NCBI GenBank assembly: GCA_023390555.1
Contig: JAEWCQ010000037.1
Location: forward strand, 1-64,000
From: Bacillota bacterium
GTDB taxonomy: Bacteria; Bacillota; Clostridia; Lachnospirales; Lachnospiraceae
Length of the DNA: 64,000 nucleotides
Direction: 5' to 3'
The position numbers and the translations under genes were made by a program. Below are positions 28,101 through 35,793 of the stretch, in pieces. The notes under the pieces are model-generated. The model was given only the letters and a program-made list of their open reading frames with translations. It was not told the origin of the DNA and searched no databases. Every line of letters starts with the position of its first letter. Within the stretch, counting starts at the first letter, position 1.

Positions 28101-29650
28101 TTTCCTGTCACGCCGCTCTCATAAGGTTCCTGAATTGTTACATACGCATTGGAACCTTTTGTCAGCTCATACGAATGGCTGTTTGCGACAAAAGAAACTG
28201 CATCTGCATCTCCCTGATACTCTACATAGAAATAAGCGTCCTCCCGTATTTGTGAGGCGTCAAAGTCTCCTCCAACATGCTTTGTATACAGAAATGCGGA
28301 CTGCCTTAATGCTAATTCTTCCCCTAATTCACCATAAGAAGTCGCACAGCCTATCCAGCTTACCTTTGAAACAGTCAGATTTGCAGAATCCGCTCCTGCA
28401 TACATGATACGAAGCGCTTTTAACTCGCTGAAATCTTCATTGCCCCATTTCGCAACGCAGTCCTCATAACTGTACTTTGCATAATAAATTCCTGTCTGTC
28501 CTTCCACGCTTCCCGATTCAAATGCGGTAATATCCACCGTCGATCTCGTCCCGCTCCACGTTGCCAGTTCAAACTGAGGCACACCTGTAAGAGTTCCGCT
28601 ATATTCCAAATAGAAATAGCCTCCGCTCATCAGCTTATTGCTGTCGAAGCTGCCGGATGCATTTTTTGTATTTGTCAAAAATGCTATTCCATTTGAAACG
28701 GTCGTCTGATTAACAGAAACAGCCGTCTCCTTTTGTTCACTTCCTGCGGCAACGCGTACACGTTTCGTTGTATACCGCTGCCCGCCTGCAACCACATCAC
28801 AGTATATCCAGCCTCCCACATCACTAATGACCGGTGTATAGGAAGCTCCCTCGGCTCCCGTAATCTCTGTCCCAGCTCCGGTATATGTAGAAGCCTTTGA
28901 CCACTGGTATGCGGTCGGTTCATCTGCAACTTCTTCAGTCTGTGCGGAGATCTCCTGTCCATATACTGCATATGGGTTGCTTAATACCGCCTTTGCAGCT
29001 GACTCCTTGCGCAGCGCGATATTATCAAAATACACATCTCCATTGAATGTTGCACCTGACCTTACTACCTGAAAAATCAGATTTACTGTATTCTTTCGAT
29101 ACATTATATCCGTTTCCGAGGTTGGAAGTGCCATCGATACATTATATTTCGTATACTGCACTCCATTTATTTCCAGCGTCTCTGTACTGGAAATATCTGT
29201 CATTGCGACGGACGCTTTTGAATATTCAGTCCCGCTTTTGACAAATAATACCTCCAGCTTTTTCGGCTGCTCATCACCCGTTTTGCATAACAGCTCCAAA
29301 GAAACATTTGTCACTTCGCTGTAATCTGCACTTTCCGAAAGCTGAATATCTCCCTGGTAATAGGTCTTTGTAATTGTTGTATAGTCCGCATTAAATTTTA
29401 GCCGTCCATCTTCTGCCGCCACACTTCCAGTAAGGCCGGTTGACGACCATGCACTTTTTGCCCAATTGCCAACTCCATCTGTAAAATCCCATGATTTAAT
29501 CGTAACGTACGGCGATGCCGCCGGTGTTTCCGCTACTACCCCCGCAGCTACTTCCTGGCTGAATGACGCCTCTGAAAACGGCAGCATGCCTGTTATAAGC
29601 GTCACCACAAGTATTGAAGCCACCCAAATTTTTAACCTTCCCACTTTCAT
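24104..29650 (-). CDS. Secreted twin-SGNH esterase with carbohydrate-binding modules (candidate extracellular mannan deacetylase)
   Basis: A 1848-residue secreted protein. A signal peptide (1-28) precedes a CBM27-like module (50-215) that resembles the one in GH26. An Ig-like domain follows (220-302). Next comes a repeat unit of two beta-sandwich modules and an SGNH domain (about 320-803), with GASITQ (Ser600), GIGGQTT, GNND (Asn668) and DGLHP (Asp780, His783). A cadherin-like/beta region (810-920) and another beta module (930-1045) lead into a second unit (about 1060-1503) with GDSIVQ (Ser1333), GIGGQTT, GIND (Asn1389) and DGLHP (Asp1480, His1483). The tail (1506-1848) is the Ig-like/leucine-rich module shared with GH26. 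The start follows an AGGAGGG site; a 19-codon longer frame has none. Deacetylation of mannan or another glycan is inferred. Confidence 0.85.
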   Translation of the reverse strand: MKVGRLKIWVASILVVTLITGMLPFSEASFSQEVAAGVVAETPAASPYVTIKSWDFTDGVGNWAKSAWSSTGLTGSVAAEDGRLKFNADYTTITKTYYQGDIQLSESADYSEVTNVSLELLCKTGDEQPKKLEVLFVKSGTEYSKASVAMTDISSTETLEINGVQYTKYNVSMALPTSETDIMYRKNTVNLIFQVVRSGATFNGDVYFDNIALRKESAAKAVLSNPYAVYGQEISAQTEEVADEPTAYQWSKASTYTGAGTEITGAEGASYTPVISDVGGWIYCDVVAGGQRYTTKRVRVAAGSEQKETAVSVNQTTVSNGIAFLTNTKNASGSFDSNKLMSGGYFYLEYSGTLTGVPQFELATWSGTRSTVDITAFESGSVEGQTGIYYAKYSYEDCVAKWGNEDFSELKALRIMYAGADSANLTVSKVSWIGCATSYGELGEELALRQSAFLYTKHVGGDFDASQIREDAYFYVEYQGDADAVSFVANSHSYELTKGSNAYVTIQEPYESGVTGNGYYSIFTAAQIKAAFGDQFRYIDQIRINVKSDKNATAKTFYFFEGNGALVDDISEDGYADVIDVPWAKYADCSQDGVVVIGASITQNPLVTPAALSGAPYYNALGGWNTVLDRTDVITYGIGGQTTIDVANRFGEILKYDYKKIIIQCGNNDLGAFNDDDQVVAQEVTSYTRMLDKVREKNAELKAAGKDEIAVSIISLTPTNAEGIQGRILKVNDAIKSLSAGYDFASYIDVYSDFVKSATGSESYPDCTEYHVNMDLVMSDGLHPIAAGYKIWAKYLKEKLASTAEGDTSLVTLSYRMRDGEKKTAVTGFESTKSSGTENTYSVKLPTGTAKDAQFKLYETASDLSAGVSGVDAGVSVETDSYGDSYIPVTLTDGKATAKLKVISEDKNSTEYYTVEFSIDDNPYIYEGTGDRMLTVSADTVNNWPYTEYAVSGVGTIYSGAKIEYDVTVENTDFTGIYLETDFNWSTVKADSLTPADFSNNTVHHVVTYIGEDLTSLSGIQIKTGGTNTDYRGKITISNLKVVNGTPATDDDTGDLEETVLFDGSNTGTGIVVSVYTYGNIDMDMVSDGGYFQVEYQASQKQDIKLAFSEWDTSRWVEISPTKTGEVSAGVYYARFSYAACVNAYGSSDLSDVDAVSVKSTSEVTVTSLKWKGPAQESDGSYALFKGSKTATGAQALLTYLYTKHVGGEFDTAAINEGSYFTAEYTGEEGNLILALASVSGTTEWVSVAPTMTTTLANGRYLSTFSIADCIAKFGTNLKRLDQIQMYTYGDDGTTITLKSLKYYAGTGAVIDTDGESKWTNKEMNGIGFIGDSIVQNALLKYGDWNTILDRTDCANWGIGGQTTVHVANRIDDMLDGNYEKIVILCGINDIGNGVTQDTTISNYKEIFAKIHEKLPDTTVYVISVLPTREPFYVDGQDKIVAMNTALKTLISDYSYVTYVDCYSAFVGSDGYCIEDYVFDGLHPNETGYGVIASVLNPVLADTKLEQAAITVAGVPQGSIAYGSSFTLKTEGGSGSGAVTYEVTKGSSYVKVDSSSGAVTVTGVGAVEITATKAGDSTYNAVTKTVSFTTVKANQSTLSIKNAPAKLSAEKTVTLNTKGGCGKGAVTYAVTSGSKYAKVDKKTGKVTVLGIGSVTITATKAADSNYNKATAKVTFKTVLPAKNTKLTIGSLKYQITKSDSKKGTVTCYAPVDKKVTSLSVPATVKIAGISFKVTAIEANSFKSCTKLKTVTIGNNVMTIGSSAFYRCTMLTKVTVGSGVKSIGAKAFYGCAKLKTITIKSTELNSVGSKAISGINSKCVIKVPNKKMAAYQKLFSEKTGFKKTMAIKK

Positions 29651-29678
29651 TTCCCTCCTGAGTATTTGTATGTTTGTG

Positions 29679-30341
29679 TTACACTTCCCACAAAGGTTCA
29701 TCCACATACGACATTACTTCTTCGAAGATTGCCCGATAACCCTCCTCGTTTATGTGAATCCCCTCTATCGTGTATTCCTGCTTCAGGCTGCCTTTCGCAT
29801 CTTTCAAAGAATGATTTACATCAATATACTTTTCCCCATACTTTGCAGCCAGTTTTTTCACCTCCTCGTTTGCCTTCTCTATTTTTTTATTATTCCGGAT
29901 TTCCACACACGGCCTCATTTCTTCTGTTGCCGCTTCATAATTGACCGGATAATAAGCCATCATATAAACTTCTGTCTGCGGCAAATGATCCTTCAGCAAT
30001 ATAAGAATCTGTTCGTATCGTTTTATAAGCTGGCTTATTTCGATATCTGCATCACTCAGATCATTTGTCCCGATGTTGATAAAAATCCGATATGGCTTTA
30101 AATCATAAATACATACATCCATTGTCTGTAACAAGTCCATCGTTGTATATCCTCCAATCCCCCGATTATACACAATACGACTGCTTCCGGACTCCTTTAC
30201 AAATTCTTCAATCGGAAACATTTCCATCAGCGAAGATCCGACAAAAACTACTTGTCCTTTCTTTGCAAAAATATTTTCATTCCGATATTTTTCTACCTTT
30301 CTCTCAATGTCTAATTTTGTTTTTAAATCTCTTTCCGCCAT
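29679..30341 (-). CDS. Cytoplasmic SGNH/GDSL hydrolase
   Basis: A 220-residue single-domain SGNH hydrolase without signal peptide. Block I is VFVGSSLME with Ser37 as nucleophile (the usual GDS is GSS), block II is NRGIGGYTT, block III is IGTND (Asn93), and the last block is EGIHI, where the usual catalytic aspartate is Glu193 before His196. It lies 28 bases upstream of the twin-SGNH gene, with its own GGAGGGG site, and is almost certainly cotranscribed. By analogy with the other esterases here it may finish deacetylation of imported oligosaccharides. Lysophospholipase-like activity is the alternative. Confidence 0.85.
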   Translation of the reverse strand: MAERDLKTKLDIERKVEKYRNENIFAKKGQVVFVGSSLMEMFPIEEFVKESGSSRIVYNRGIGGYTTMDLLQTMDVCIYDLKPYRIFINIGTNDLSDADIEISQLIKRYEQILILLKDHLPQTEVYMMAYYPVNYEAATEEMRPCVEIRNNKKIEKANEEVKKLAAKYGEKYIDVNHSLKDAKGSLKQEYTIEGIHINEEGYRAIFEEVMSYVDEPLWEV

Positions 30342-30394
30342 TTCCTTTCCCCTCCTTACTGTTTGTGTAACAGTTTATTGTTTGAAATACTTTT

Positions 30395-30424
30395 ATTATA
30401 TGATGTAGACTCTCGTTTTTCCAA
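30395..30424 (-). promoter_or_regulatory. Candidate promoter of the SGNH operon
   Basis: Minus-strand TTGGAA (30419-30424) and a perfect TATAAT (30395-30400) are 18 bases apart, placing the transcript start about 45 bases before the SGNH gene. Confidence 0.5.
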
Positions 30425-30586
30425 TTTTATTAAACTTATATTAATATAGATTTCAACTTATAAACAAGCTTATATGAAGAGTAAATAAATCTGTTATTGA
30501 TTTTAAAGAATTTTATTTATTGCGCATTTTTCAACTTTTCCTATCTTAATATTCTTGTTTTTTATTCATAAAATTCATCAAAAAGA

Positions 30587-30612
30587 GCTGCACACCAATT
30601 TCTCAGTGCAGC
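30587..30612 (-). terminator. Terminator after the NUDIX gene
   Basis: GCTGCAC (30587-30593) pairs with GTGCAGC (30606-30612) around a 12-base loop. Five T follow on the minus strand (30580-30584). It lies about 70 bases after the NUDIX stop and separates that operon from the SGNH operon. Confidence 0.7.
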
Positions 30613-30679
30613 AGCTCCTTCATAAAATTTTGATAACTATTATTTTGTAAATATGACGGAGAACAGGATTACTATTTCA

Positions 30680-31306
30680 TCATTCCTCCAAAAACGCAAA
30701 CGGTTTTTCTTTTTCCATCTGCAAAAACTGCATCAGCAGGTATGCAGCGCGAACCGTCACCCGTTCCTCGCGCAGGATTCTACGCGCTTCTGCCCGATCC
30801 GCAATCACTACCTGTATATCCTCGCTCTCTTCCTGACCTTCCGTACTGGCAGTGCCTCCTGCCGTTCCATACACGATACAGCCACTCTCATCCGAAAAGC
30901 CCTGTGCGAGAAAAAACGGTCTCCGGTAATAATCCGCTCCGCCTTCATACACAGTAAGTTCCAGTCCCGTTTCCTCACGCATCTCCCGGACAGCCGCTTC
31001 CGACGGCGTCTCGCCGTCTTCGATTAACCCGGCAGGAAGTTCATAAATATAATCATTCAGCGGATAGCGGTATTGCCGAAGCAACACGATTTTATCGGGC
31101 TCCTGCTCCAAAACAGCATAAATTGCCATCCCTTCAGGTTTCATACTGTGTGTTTTGTGCTTGATATGCAGCTCATCATTTCTCGATGCAAAGTAATAAT
31201 CAAACGGCCGTCCCTCATTTGTTCTGGCATTGATGTGATAAAGATTCAGATAGGGATTCTCCGACAGCTTTTCCACGCTGTCATATTTCTCACTCTCTTT
31301 TTCCAT
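30680..31306 (-). CDS. NUDIX hydrolase (ADP-ribose pyrophosphatase-like)
   Basis: A 208-residue protein with a complete Nudix box: glycine of AGLIEDG, then EAAVREMREETGLEL, which supplies the metal-binding REMREE core. The flanking ELPAG and YRYPLNDYIYE segments are typical of ADP-ribose and sugar-nucleotide pyrophosphatases. It would hydrolyse a nucleoside diphosphate linked to a sugar. It follows the membrane-anchored protein gene by 20 bases and is the last gene of a run with the phosphohexomutase. The first ORF codon is an ATG with no serious competitor. The substrate is not determinable here. Confidence 0.88.
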   Translation of the reverse strand: MEKESEKYDSVEKLSENPYLNLYHINARTNEGRPFDYYFASRNDELHIKHKTHSMKPEGMAIYAVLEQEPDKIVLLRQYRYPLNDYIYELPAGLIEDGETPSEAAVREMREETGLELTVYEGGADYYRRPFFLAQGFSDESGCIVYGTAGGTASTEGQEESEDIQVVIADRAEARRILREERVTVRAAYLLMQFLQMEKEKPFAFLEE

Positions 31307-31326
31307 ACAGCCTTCCTCTTTTTTCG

Positions 31327-32073
31327 CTATTTTTCCTGCAAAATGTCCAGGAGCATCGCAACCGCCAAATCTTCATGAGAAACGCCGTCCGGCACGCCCA
31401 CTACAGCCTTGGTATCATCGGAATACCACCCGGTCTGCGTAAGCCATACATTATCGTTTAATGAGATTCCGGCAGCAATCTTTTCTCCGGTCTGTGTATT
31501 GTCCACCCAGAAAATTTCGTCCGAATACTTCTCTAACAGCTCGTCCGGCAGGTAATCCCGGATATCTGAAATATAATCCTGTGATGCCATGACCTCAAAA
31601 AAGTCCGGATCGGAAAAAAAGACATCTACCGAGCGGGTCATAAACAGCGTCTGAATTGTATCCAGATTCGCCTGATCCACGGAATCTTCTGAGTCTGCGT
31701 CAATAAATGCGGTGTAATTGACACTGACTGTATGTTTCTTGACATTCACCCCGTTTTCTTCCAGAAAGTCTTTAAAATAAGACTGGCCGGTCGCTTTGAT
31801 CTCAGTTCCGTCTGCATTTACCGCAAGAATGCCAAGTGCAACGTCTTTTTGGGTAACAAAGTGAACAGTCAGAGATATCAGGACTCCAATTCCAATGAGA
31901 ATTCCCAGACTCAGTAATCCGTAGTACTGCAGAAAATACTGAACTTTCTCTTTTCCTTTCAGTTCCTTCCATTTCTGCTTTTCTGTTTTCGGTTCCTGCT
32001 TCTGATAAATGGATGCATTTTCATCGAGGACACTCTCGTAAGGGTGTACATTTTTCTGCTTTTCGTCTTCCAT
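31327..32073 (-). CDS. Membrane-anchored protein of unknown function
   Basis: A protein of about 248 residues that I do not recognise by name. A charged cytoplasmic part (1-48) leads into one membrane segment (about 50-73, LLSLGILIGIGVLISLTVHF). An outside domain of about 175 residues follows, rich in Asp and Glu, with repeated references to a periplasmic-binding-like pattern (VDVFFSDPDFFEVMASQDYI, TKAVVGVPDG). Such single-pass proteins are common in Lachnospiraceae next to phosphosugar mutase genes. Two in-frame ATGs lie at 32079 and 32073; the first abuts the stop of the mutase gene. No strong ribosome site is visible, which suggests translational coupling. Confidence 0.75.
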   Translation of the reverse strand: MEDEKQKNVHPYESVLDENASIYQKQEPKTEKQKWKELKGKEKVQYFLQYYGLLSLGILIGIGVLISLTVHFVTQKDVALGILAVNADGTEIKATGQSYFKDFLEENGVNVKKHTVSVNYTAFIDADSEDSVDQANLDTIQTLFMTRSVDVFFSDPDFFEVMASQDYISDIRDYLPDELLEKYSDEIFWVDNTQTGEKIAAGISLNDNVWLTQTGWYSDDTKAVVGVPDGVSHEDLAVAMLLDILQEK

Positions 32074-32079
32074 ATACAT

Positions 32080-33807
32080 TTAACGTTCTGCGTAAGCAAG
32101 CATCTGTCTGTTCAATTCTTCCAGTTTCTTTTCGGAATCTTCCAGTGATTCGCCGACTACGCCAAAATAGAATTTGATTTTCGGTTCCGTTCCGGACGGG
32201 CGGACACAGCACCATGCATGATTGCTCAACTCATAATAAAGTACATTGCTTTCCGGGAGTCCGGTCGCTGTCACTTCCCCGCTCTTTAAGTCCGTTCTGG
32301 TGTCTGCCTTGTAATCACGTACGGCCAATACCTCCAGTTCTCCCAGTTCCTTTGGCGGATTGCTGCGCATCTTACTCATCATCGCCTGAATCTGTGCCGC
32401 GCCGTCCATTCCCTTTAAGGTCATGGTTTCCAGTCCTTCCTTGTAATATCCATACCGCTCATACAGATTCAGCATTTCATCCCAGAGCGTAATTCCCTTG
32501 GATTTGCACCAGGAAGCAACCTCGCAGAGCATCATGACTGCCACGCACGCATCCTTGTCCCGCGCATAGGTCCCGGCCAGGCAGCCATAACTCTCTTCCA
32601 GACCGAATACGTATTCATAGGTATTCTGCTCTTCAAAAAACTTGATCTGCTCTCCGATGAACTTAAATCCGGTCAATACCTCGATCAGCTTTACTCCATA
32701 CGCCTTGGCAATTGCCTTTGCCATATCGGTTGTAACAATCGTCTCCACCAGTGCGGCATTTTCTGGCAATGTGCCTGCAGCTTTCTTCTCGCGCAGGATG
32801 TATTCTGCAATCAGCATGCCGGACATGTTTCCGGTAAAGCTCACATAGGTTCCCGTTTTCGTATCTTTTGCATATACACCAAGCCGGTCTGCATCCGGAT
32901 CGGTCGCAAGGACAATGTCCGCATCCACTTTTTCTGCCAGTGCAAGCGCAAGCTCAAATGCCTTCGGAGATTCCGGATTCGGATAGGCTACCGTCGGGAA
33001 ATTCCCGTCCGGAAGTTCCTGCTCCGGCACCACATAGACATTCTCAAATCCAAGCTCCTTTAATACACGGCGGACCGGAAGATTGCCTGTCCCATGTAAC
33101 GGTGTATAGACAATTCGGATATCTTTTGCCACTGCTTTGATAATTTCCGGGTGTATGGACTGCTTTTTTAATTCCACCATATAGTTATCGTCAATTTCAG
33201 CTCCGATGACCTCATACAGACCTGCTGCTTTTGCATCTTCCAGAGACATGGTCTTTACCTGAGAGAATTCGGTCACTTTAGCAACCTCTGCCAGAATATT
33301 TTTATCATGCGGAGGCGTAATCTGCGCGCCGTCCTCCCAATATACTTTATATCCGTTATATTCTCTTGGATTATGGCTGGCGGTGACAACAATCCCTGAG
33401 ATACAGCCAAGCTCCCTGACCGCAAAGGATAATTCCGGTGTCGGGCGAAGGCTCTCAAATACATAGGCTTTGATTCCGTTTGCGTTCAGACAAAGTGCTG
33501 CTTCTTCTGCGAATTCCGGAGACATTCTTCTCGAGTCATATGCAATCGCTACGCCTTTTGCCTGTCCCTTCTGAGAAATAATATAATTGGCAAGTCCCTG
33601 GGTCGCCTGACGGACCGTATAGATGTTCATGCGGTTTGTTCCTGCTCCGATCACACCGCGCAGTCCACCTGTACCGAATTCCAGCTGCCGGTAAAAACGA
33701 TCCTGAATTTCCGTCTCATCGTCTTTGATCTGCTCCAGTTCTGCCCTTGTATCCTCATCAAAATAGCTGTCCGTACACCATTTTATGTACTCGTCCCTAT
33801 AACCCAT
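32080..33807 (-). CDS. Phosphoglucomutase/phosphomannomutase
   Basis: A 575-residue alpha-D-phosphohexomutase of full length. The phosphoserine is Ser144 in the TASHNP loop, the metal site is DPDADRLG, the sugar-recognition loop is GEESYG, and the C-terminal phosphate-binding loop is RPSGTEPKIKFYFG. It interconverts hexose-1- and hexose-6-phosphates. In this setting it would convert mannose-1-phosphate from the two GH130 enzymes, and glucose-1-phosphate, for glycolysis or nucleotide sugar synthesis. A GAGG site precedes the ATG. It heads a run with the unknown membrane protein and the NUDIX gene. Confidence 0.93.
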   Translation of the reverse strand: MGYRDEYIKWCTDSYFDEDTRAELEQIKDDETEIQDRFYRQLEFGTGGLRGVIGAGTNRMNIYTVRQATQGLANYIISQKGQAKGVAIAYDSRRMSPEFAEEAALCLNANGIKAYVFESLRPTPELSFAVRELGCISGIVVTASHNPREYNGYKVYWEDGAQITPPHDKNILAEVAKVTEFSQVKTMSLEDAKAAGLYEVIGAEIDDNYMVELKKQSIHPEIIKAVAKDIRIVYTPLHGTGNLPVRRVLKELGFENVYVVPEQELPDGNFPTVAYPNPESPKAFELALALAEKVDADIVLATDPDADRLGVYAKDTKTGTYVSFTGNMSGMLIAEYILREKKAAGTLPENAALVETIVTTDMAKAIAKAYGVKLIEVLTGFKFIGEQIKFFEEQNTYEYVFGLEESYGCLAGTYARDKDACVAVMMLCEVASWCKSKGITLWDEMLNLYERYGYYKEGLETMTLKGMDGAAQIQAMMSKMRSNPPKELGELEVLAVRDYKADTRTDLKSGEVTATGLPESNVLYYELSNHAWCCVRPSGTEPKIKFYFGVVGESLEDSEKKLEELNRQMLAYAER

Positions 33808-33847
33808 GTTTCCATCCTCTTCCTTTCAAGATTTGCATTATGCCGTT

Positions 33848-33877
33848 ATTATAACACTGATTAAATTAGTTTGTATA
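33848..33877 (-). promoter_or_regulatory. Candidate promoter of the phosphohexomutase operon
   Basis: A perfect TATAAT (minus strand, 33848-33853) is preceded at 18 bases by a poor -35 box, TATACA (33872-33877). The position, about 40 bases before the ATG, supports it. Confidence 0.4.
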
Positions 33878-33937
33878 TAGTTTAATTTTACTTTTCTATT
33901 TCTATTTGTAAACTAAAATGCATGTTCCTGCATCCTG

Positions 33938-35734
33938 CTAGATCTGAAGTTCTTTTAGGCGGTAAAAAGATCCCTTCGCTTCCATCAGCTGTTCGTAGGT
34001 CCCAAATTCTTCCAATCCTCCGTTTCCGATAACAGCGATCACATCTGCGTCCCGAATCGTAGAAAGGCGGTGTGCCACAATCAGCGTCGTCCTGTTTCTC
34101 GTCAGATTTCTGGTTGCTTCCTGAATCTGTTTTTCTGATATGGTATCCAGTGCAGACGTTGCCTCATCCAAAATCAGAATCTTCGGATTCCGCACAAATG
34201 CTCTTGCAATTGAAATCCGCTGTCTCTGCCCGCCCGAAAGATTGCCGCCATGCTCCTGCACTCTTGTCTCAAGTCCATCTGGTAATCCGTCAATCATTTC
34301 TTTTAAGTTGGAAGCTTCCAGCACCTGTTCCAGCTCCTTCTCGGAAACATCTTCACAGCCGTAGGTGATATTATCCCGGATACTGCCCGAAAACAGAATC
34401 GAGGTCTGCGGTACCACAGCAATGTGTTTCCGGTAACTCTCCAGATTCAATCCGGCAATATCCTGCCCGTCGATCAGAACCCGTCCGCCGCACGCCTTCG
34501 AAAATCCGATGACCATGTTTAATATGGTCGTTTTTCCGGCTCCGGATGCACCGACAAATGCAATGGTCTGCCCCGGCATGACATGAAAACTCAGGTTACG
34601 CAAAACCGGTTCTTCTGTCTTTGGGTACACAAAGGTCACATCGTCAAACTCTATATCTCCTTTTACGTGCTTCATCTTCTTTTTCCAGCGGTTATCCTCC
34701 ACATCTTCCGCCGTCAGTACATCGCGGATCGAATCCACGGATTCGAGCCCCTTTGCCACAACCGGAATCAAACTGATGATATTTGCCACATTGTTCACAA
34801 CCGAACCGAAGTACGTCTGGTAGAGTACCACTTCACCGACTGTAATCTTCCCTTTTGCGGCAAGATATCCGGTAAAGCCCAGACAGATTACCTGAAATGC
34901 CTGAAATGTCACCCAGCTGATCGACGAAAAATAAGTCTGCACCATGTCAAGCTGCAACCCCTTTTTGGCAACGCTTTTCAGCTGCAGCTGCATCTTGCTG
35001 GTCTCTTCCTCTTCGAGTGCATGTGCTCTGGTCACCGGAATCATCTCCACCATTTCCATGACATGCACGGAGGTCTCTTCCATCTCCTGACGGAATTCGG
35101 AATTATAGCGTTTAATTTTTCCCTTAAAAAACACCATGATTAAAACTGCGATCGGAATGGTCGCTCCAAAGAACAGGAACACCGTCAGATTCTTAAAAAT
35201 CACGACTCCAAGCGCCACGATGACATTGAGCACAATCGCAAGCATTGTAATAAACACCTGGGAGGACAAAAGTTCCACCTGCTCCACATCACGCATGATC
35301 TTTGACTGCAGACGTCCGGATTCCATTTCCCGGTGATAGGAGATCGACAACTGCTGAAGCTTTCTTACGAGCGCTCCCCGCAGATCCTTCTCCACATTCC
35401 GGATCGTCTTTGCATAAAGCCAGGTATGAATATAATTTGTTAAGATATTCTGTATTACCATGACCAGCATGAACAGAACATTGATCACAATGATCCCGGT
35501 TGTTCTGTCGGTCGGTGCTGTTGCAGCATCTATAATATTTGCAGTTGCAATCGGAAGTATCCATACCGGAGAATGTTTGATCACAAAAAATACCACGGAC
35601 CAGAACAGTTCCATATAATGTCCCTTATACAAAAGCAGCAGTGTCTTTAAACTATGGTTTCTGGTCGTCTGGAATATCTCCTGATAATCCTGCATTCCCT
35701 CTTTTTCAATTGCCTGCTCGTATTTGCTTTTCAT
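33938..35734 (-). CDS. ABC exporter, fused membrane and ATPase domains
   Basis: A 598-residue half-transporter of the multidrug/lipid exporter type. The membrane domain spans about 35-330 with six segments. The ATPase domain follows, with Walker A GASGAGKTT (395-403), the LSGGQRQR signature (499-506), and Walker B ILILDEATSALD (519-530). Without a partner half-transporter gene next to it, it probably works as a homodimer. The exported compound is unknown. The gene lies between the mutase and the GH113 gene on the same strand. It is not a candidate ATPase for the sugar importer, because importer ATPases lack the membrane domain. Confidence 0.92.
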   Translation of the reverse strand: MKSKYEQAIEKEGMQDYQEIFQTTRNHSLKTLLLLYKGHYMELFWSVVFFVIKHSPVWILPIATANIIDAATAPTDRTTGIIVINVLFMLVMVIQNILTNYIHTWLYAKTIRNVEKDLRGALVRKLQQLSISYHREMESGRLQSKIMRDVEQVELLSSQVFITMLAIVLNVIVALGVVIFKNLTVFLFFGATIPIAVLIMVFFKGKIKRYNSEFRQEMEETSVHVMEMVEMIPVTRAHALEEEETSKMQLQLKSVAKKGLQLDMVQTYFSSISWVTFQAFQVICLGFTGYLAAKGKITVGEVVLYQTYFGSVVNNVANIISLIPVVAKGLESVDSIRDVLTAEDVEDNRWKKKMKHVKGDIEFDDVTFVYPKTEEPVLRNLSFHVMPGQTIAFVGASGAGKTTILNMVIGFSKACGGRVLIDGQDIAGLNLESYRKHIAVVPQTSILFSGSIRDNITYGCEDVSEKELEQVLEASNLKEMIDGLPDGLETRVQEHGGNLSGGQRQRISIARAFVRNPKILILDEATSALDTISEKQIQEATRNLTRNRTTLIVAHRLSTIRDADVIAVIGNGGLEEFGTYEQLMEAKGSFYRLKELQI

Positions 35735-35793
35735 TTTCCCTTTCTGCCTCTTCTTCCCTGTTCCATACGTACATTGGTGTTGGCCTGCACCAC

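Larger units (their letters stand above)
30342..30679. other. Intergenic region upstream of the SGNH operon
   Basis: This 338-base A+T-rich gap holds the candidate promoter of the SGNH operon, a terminator for the NUDIX operon near 30600, and a small inverted repeat ACTGT/ACAGT (30359-30375) just before the ribosome site of the SGNH gene. The part from 30430 to 30580 shows nothing I recognise. Confidence 0.5.

Noticed and set aside
33938..35734. ATPase for the mannooligosaccharide importer
   Set aside because: The ATPase domain is fused to an exporter-type membrane domain, so it cannot be the MsmX-like subunit.
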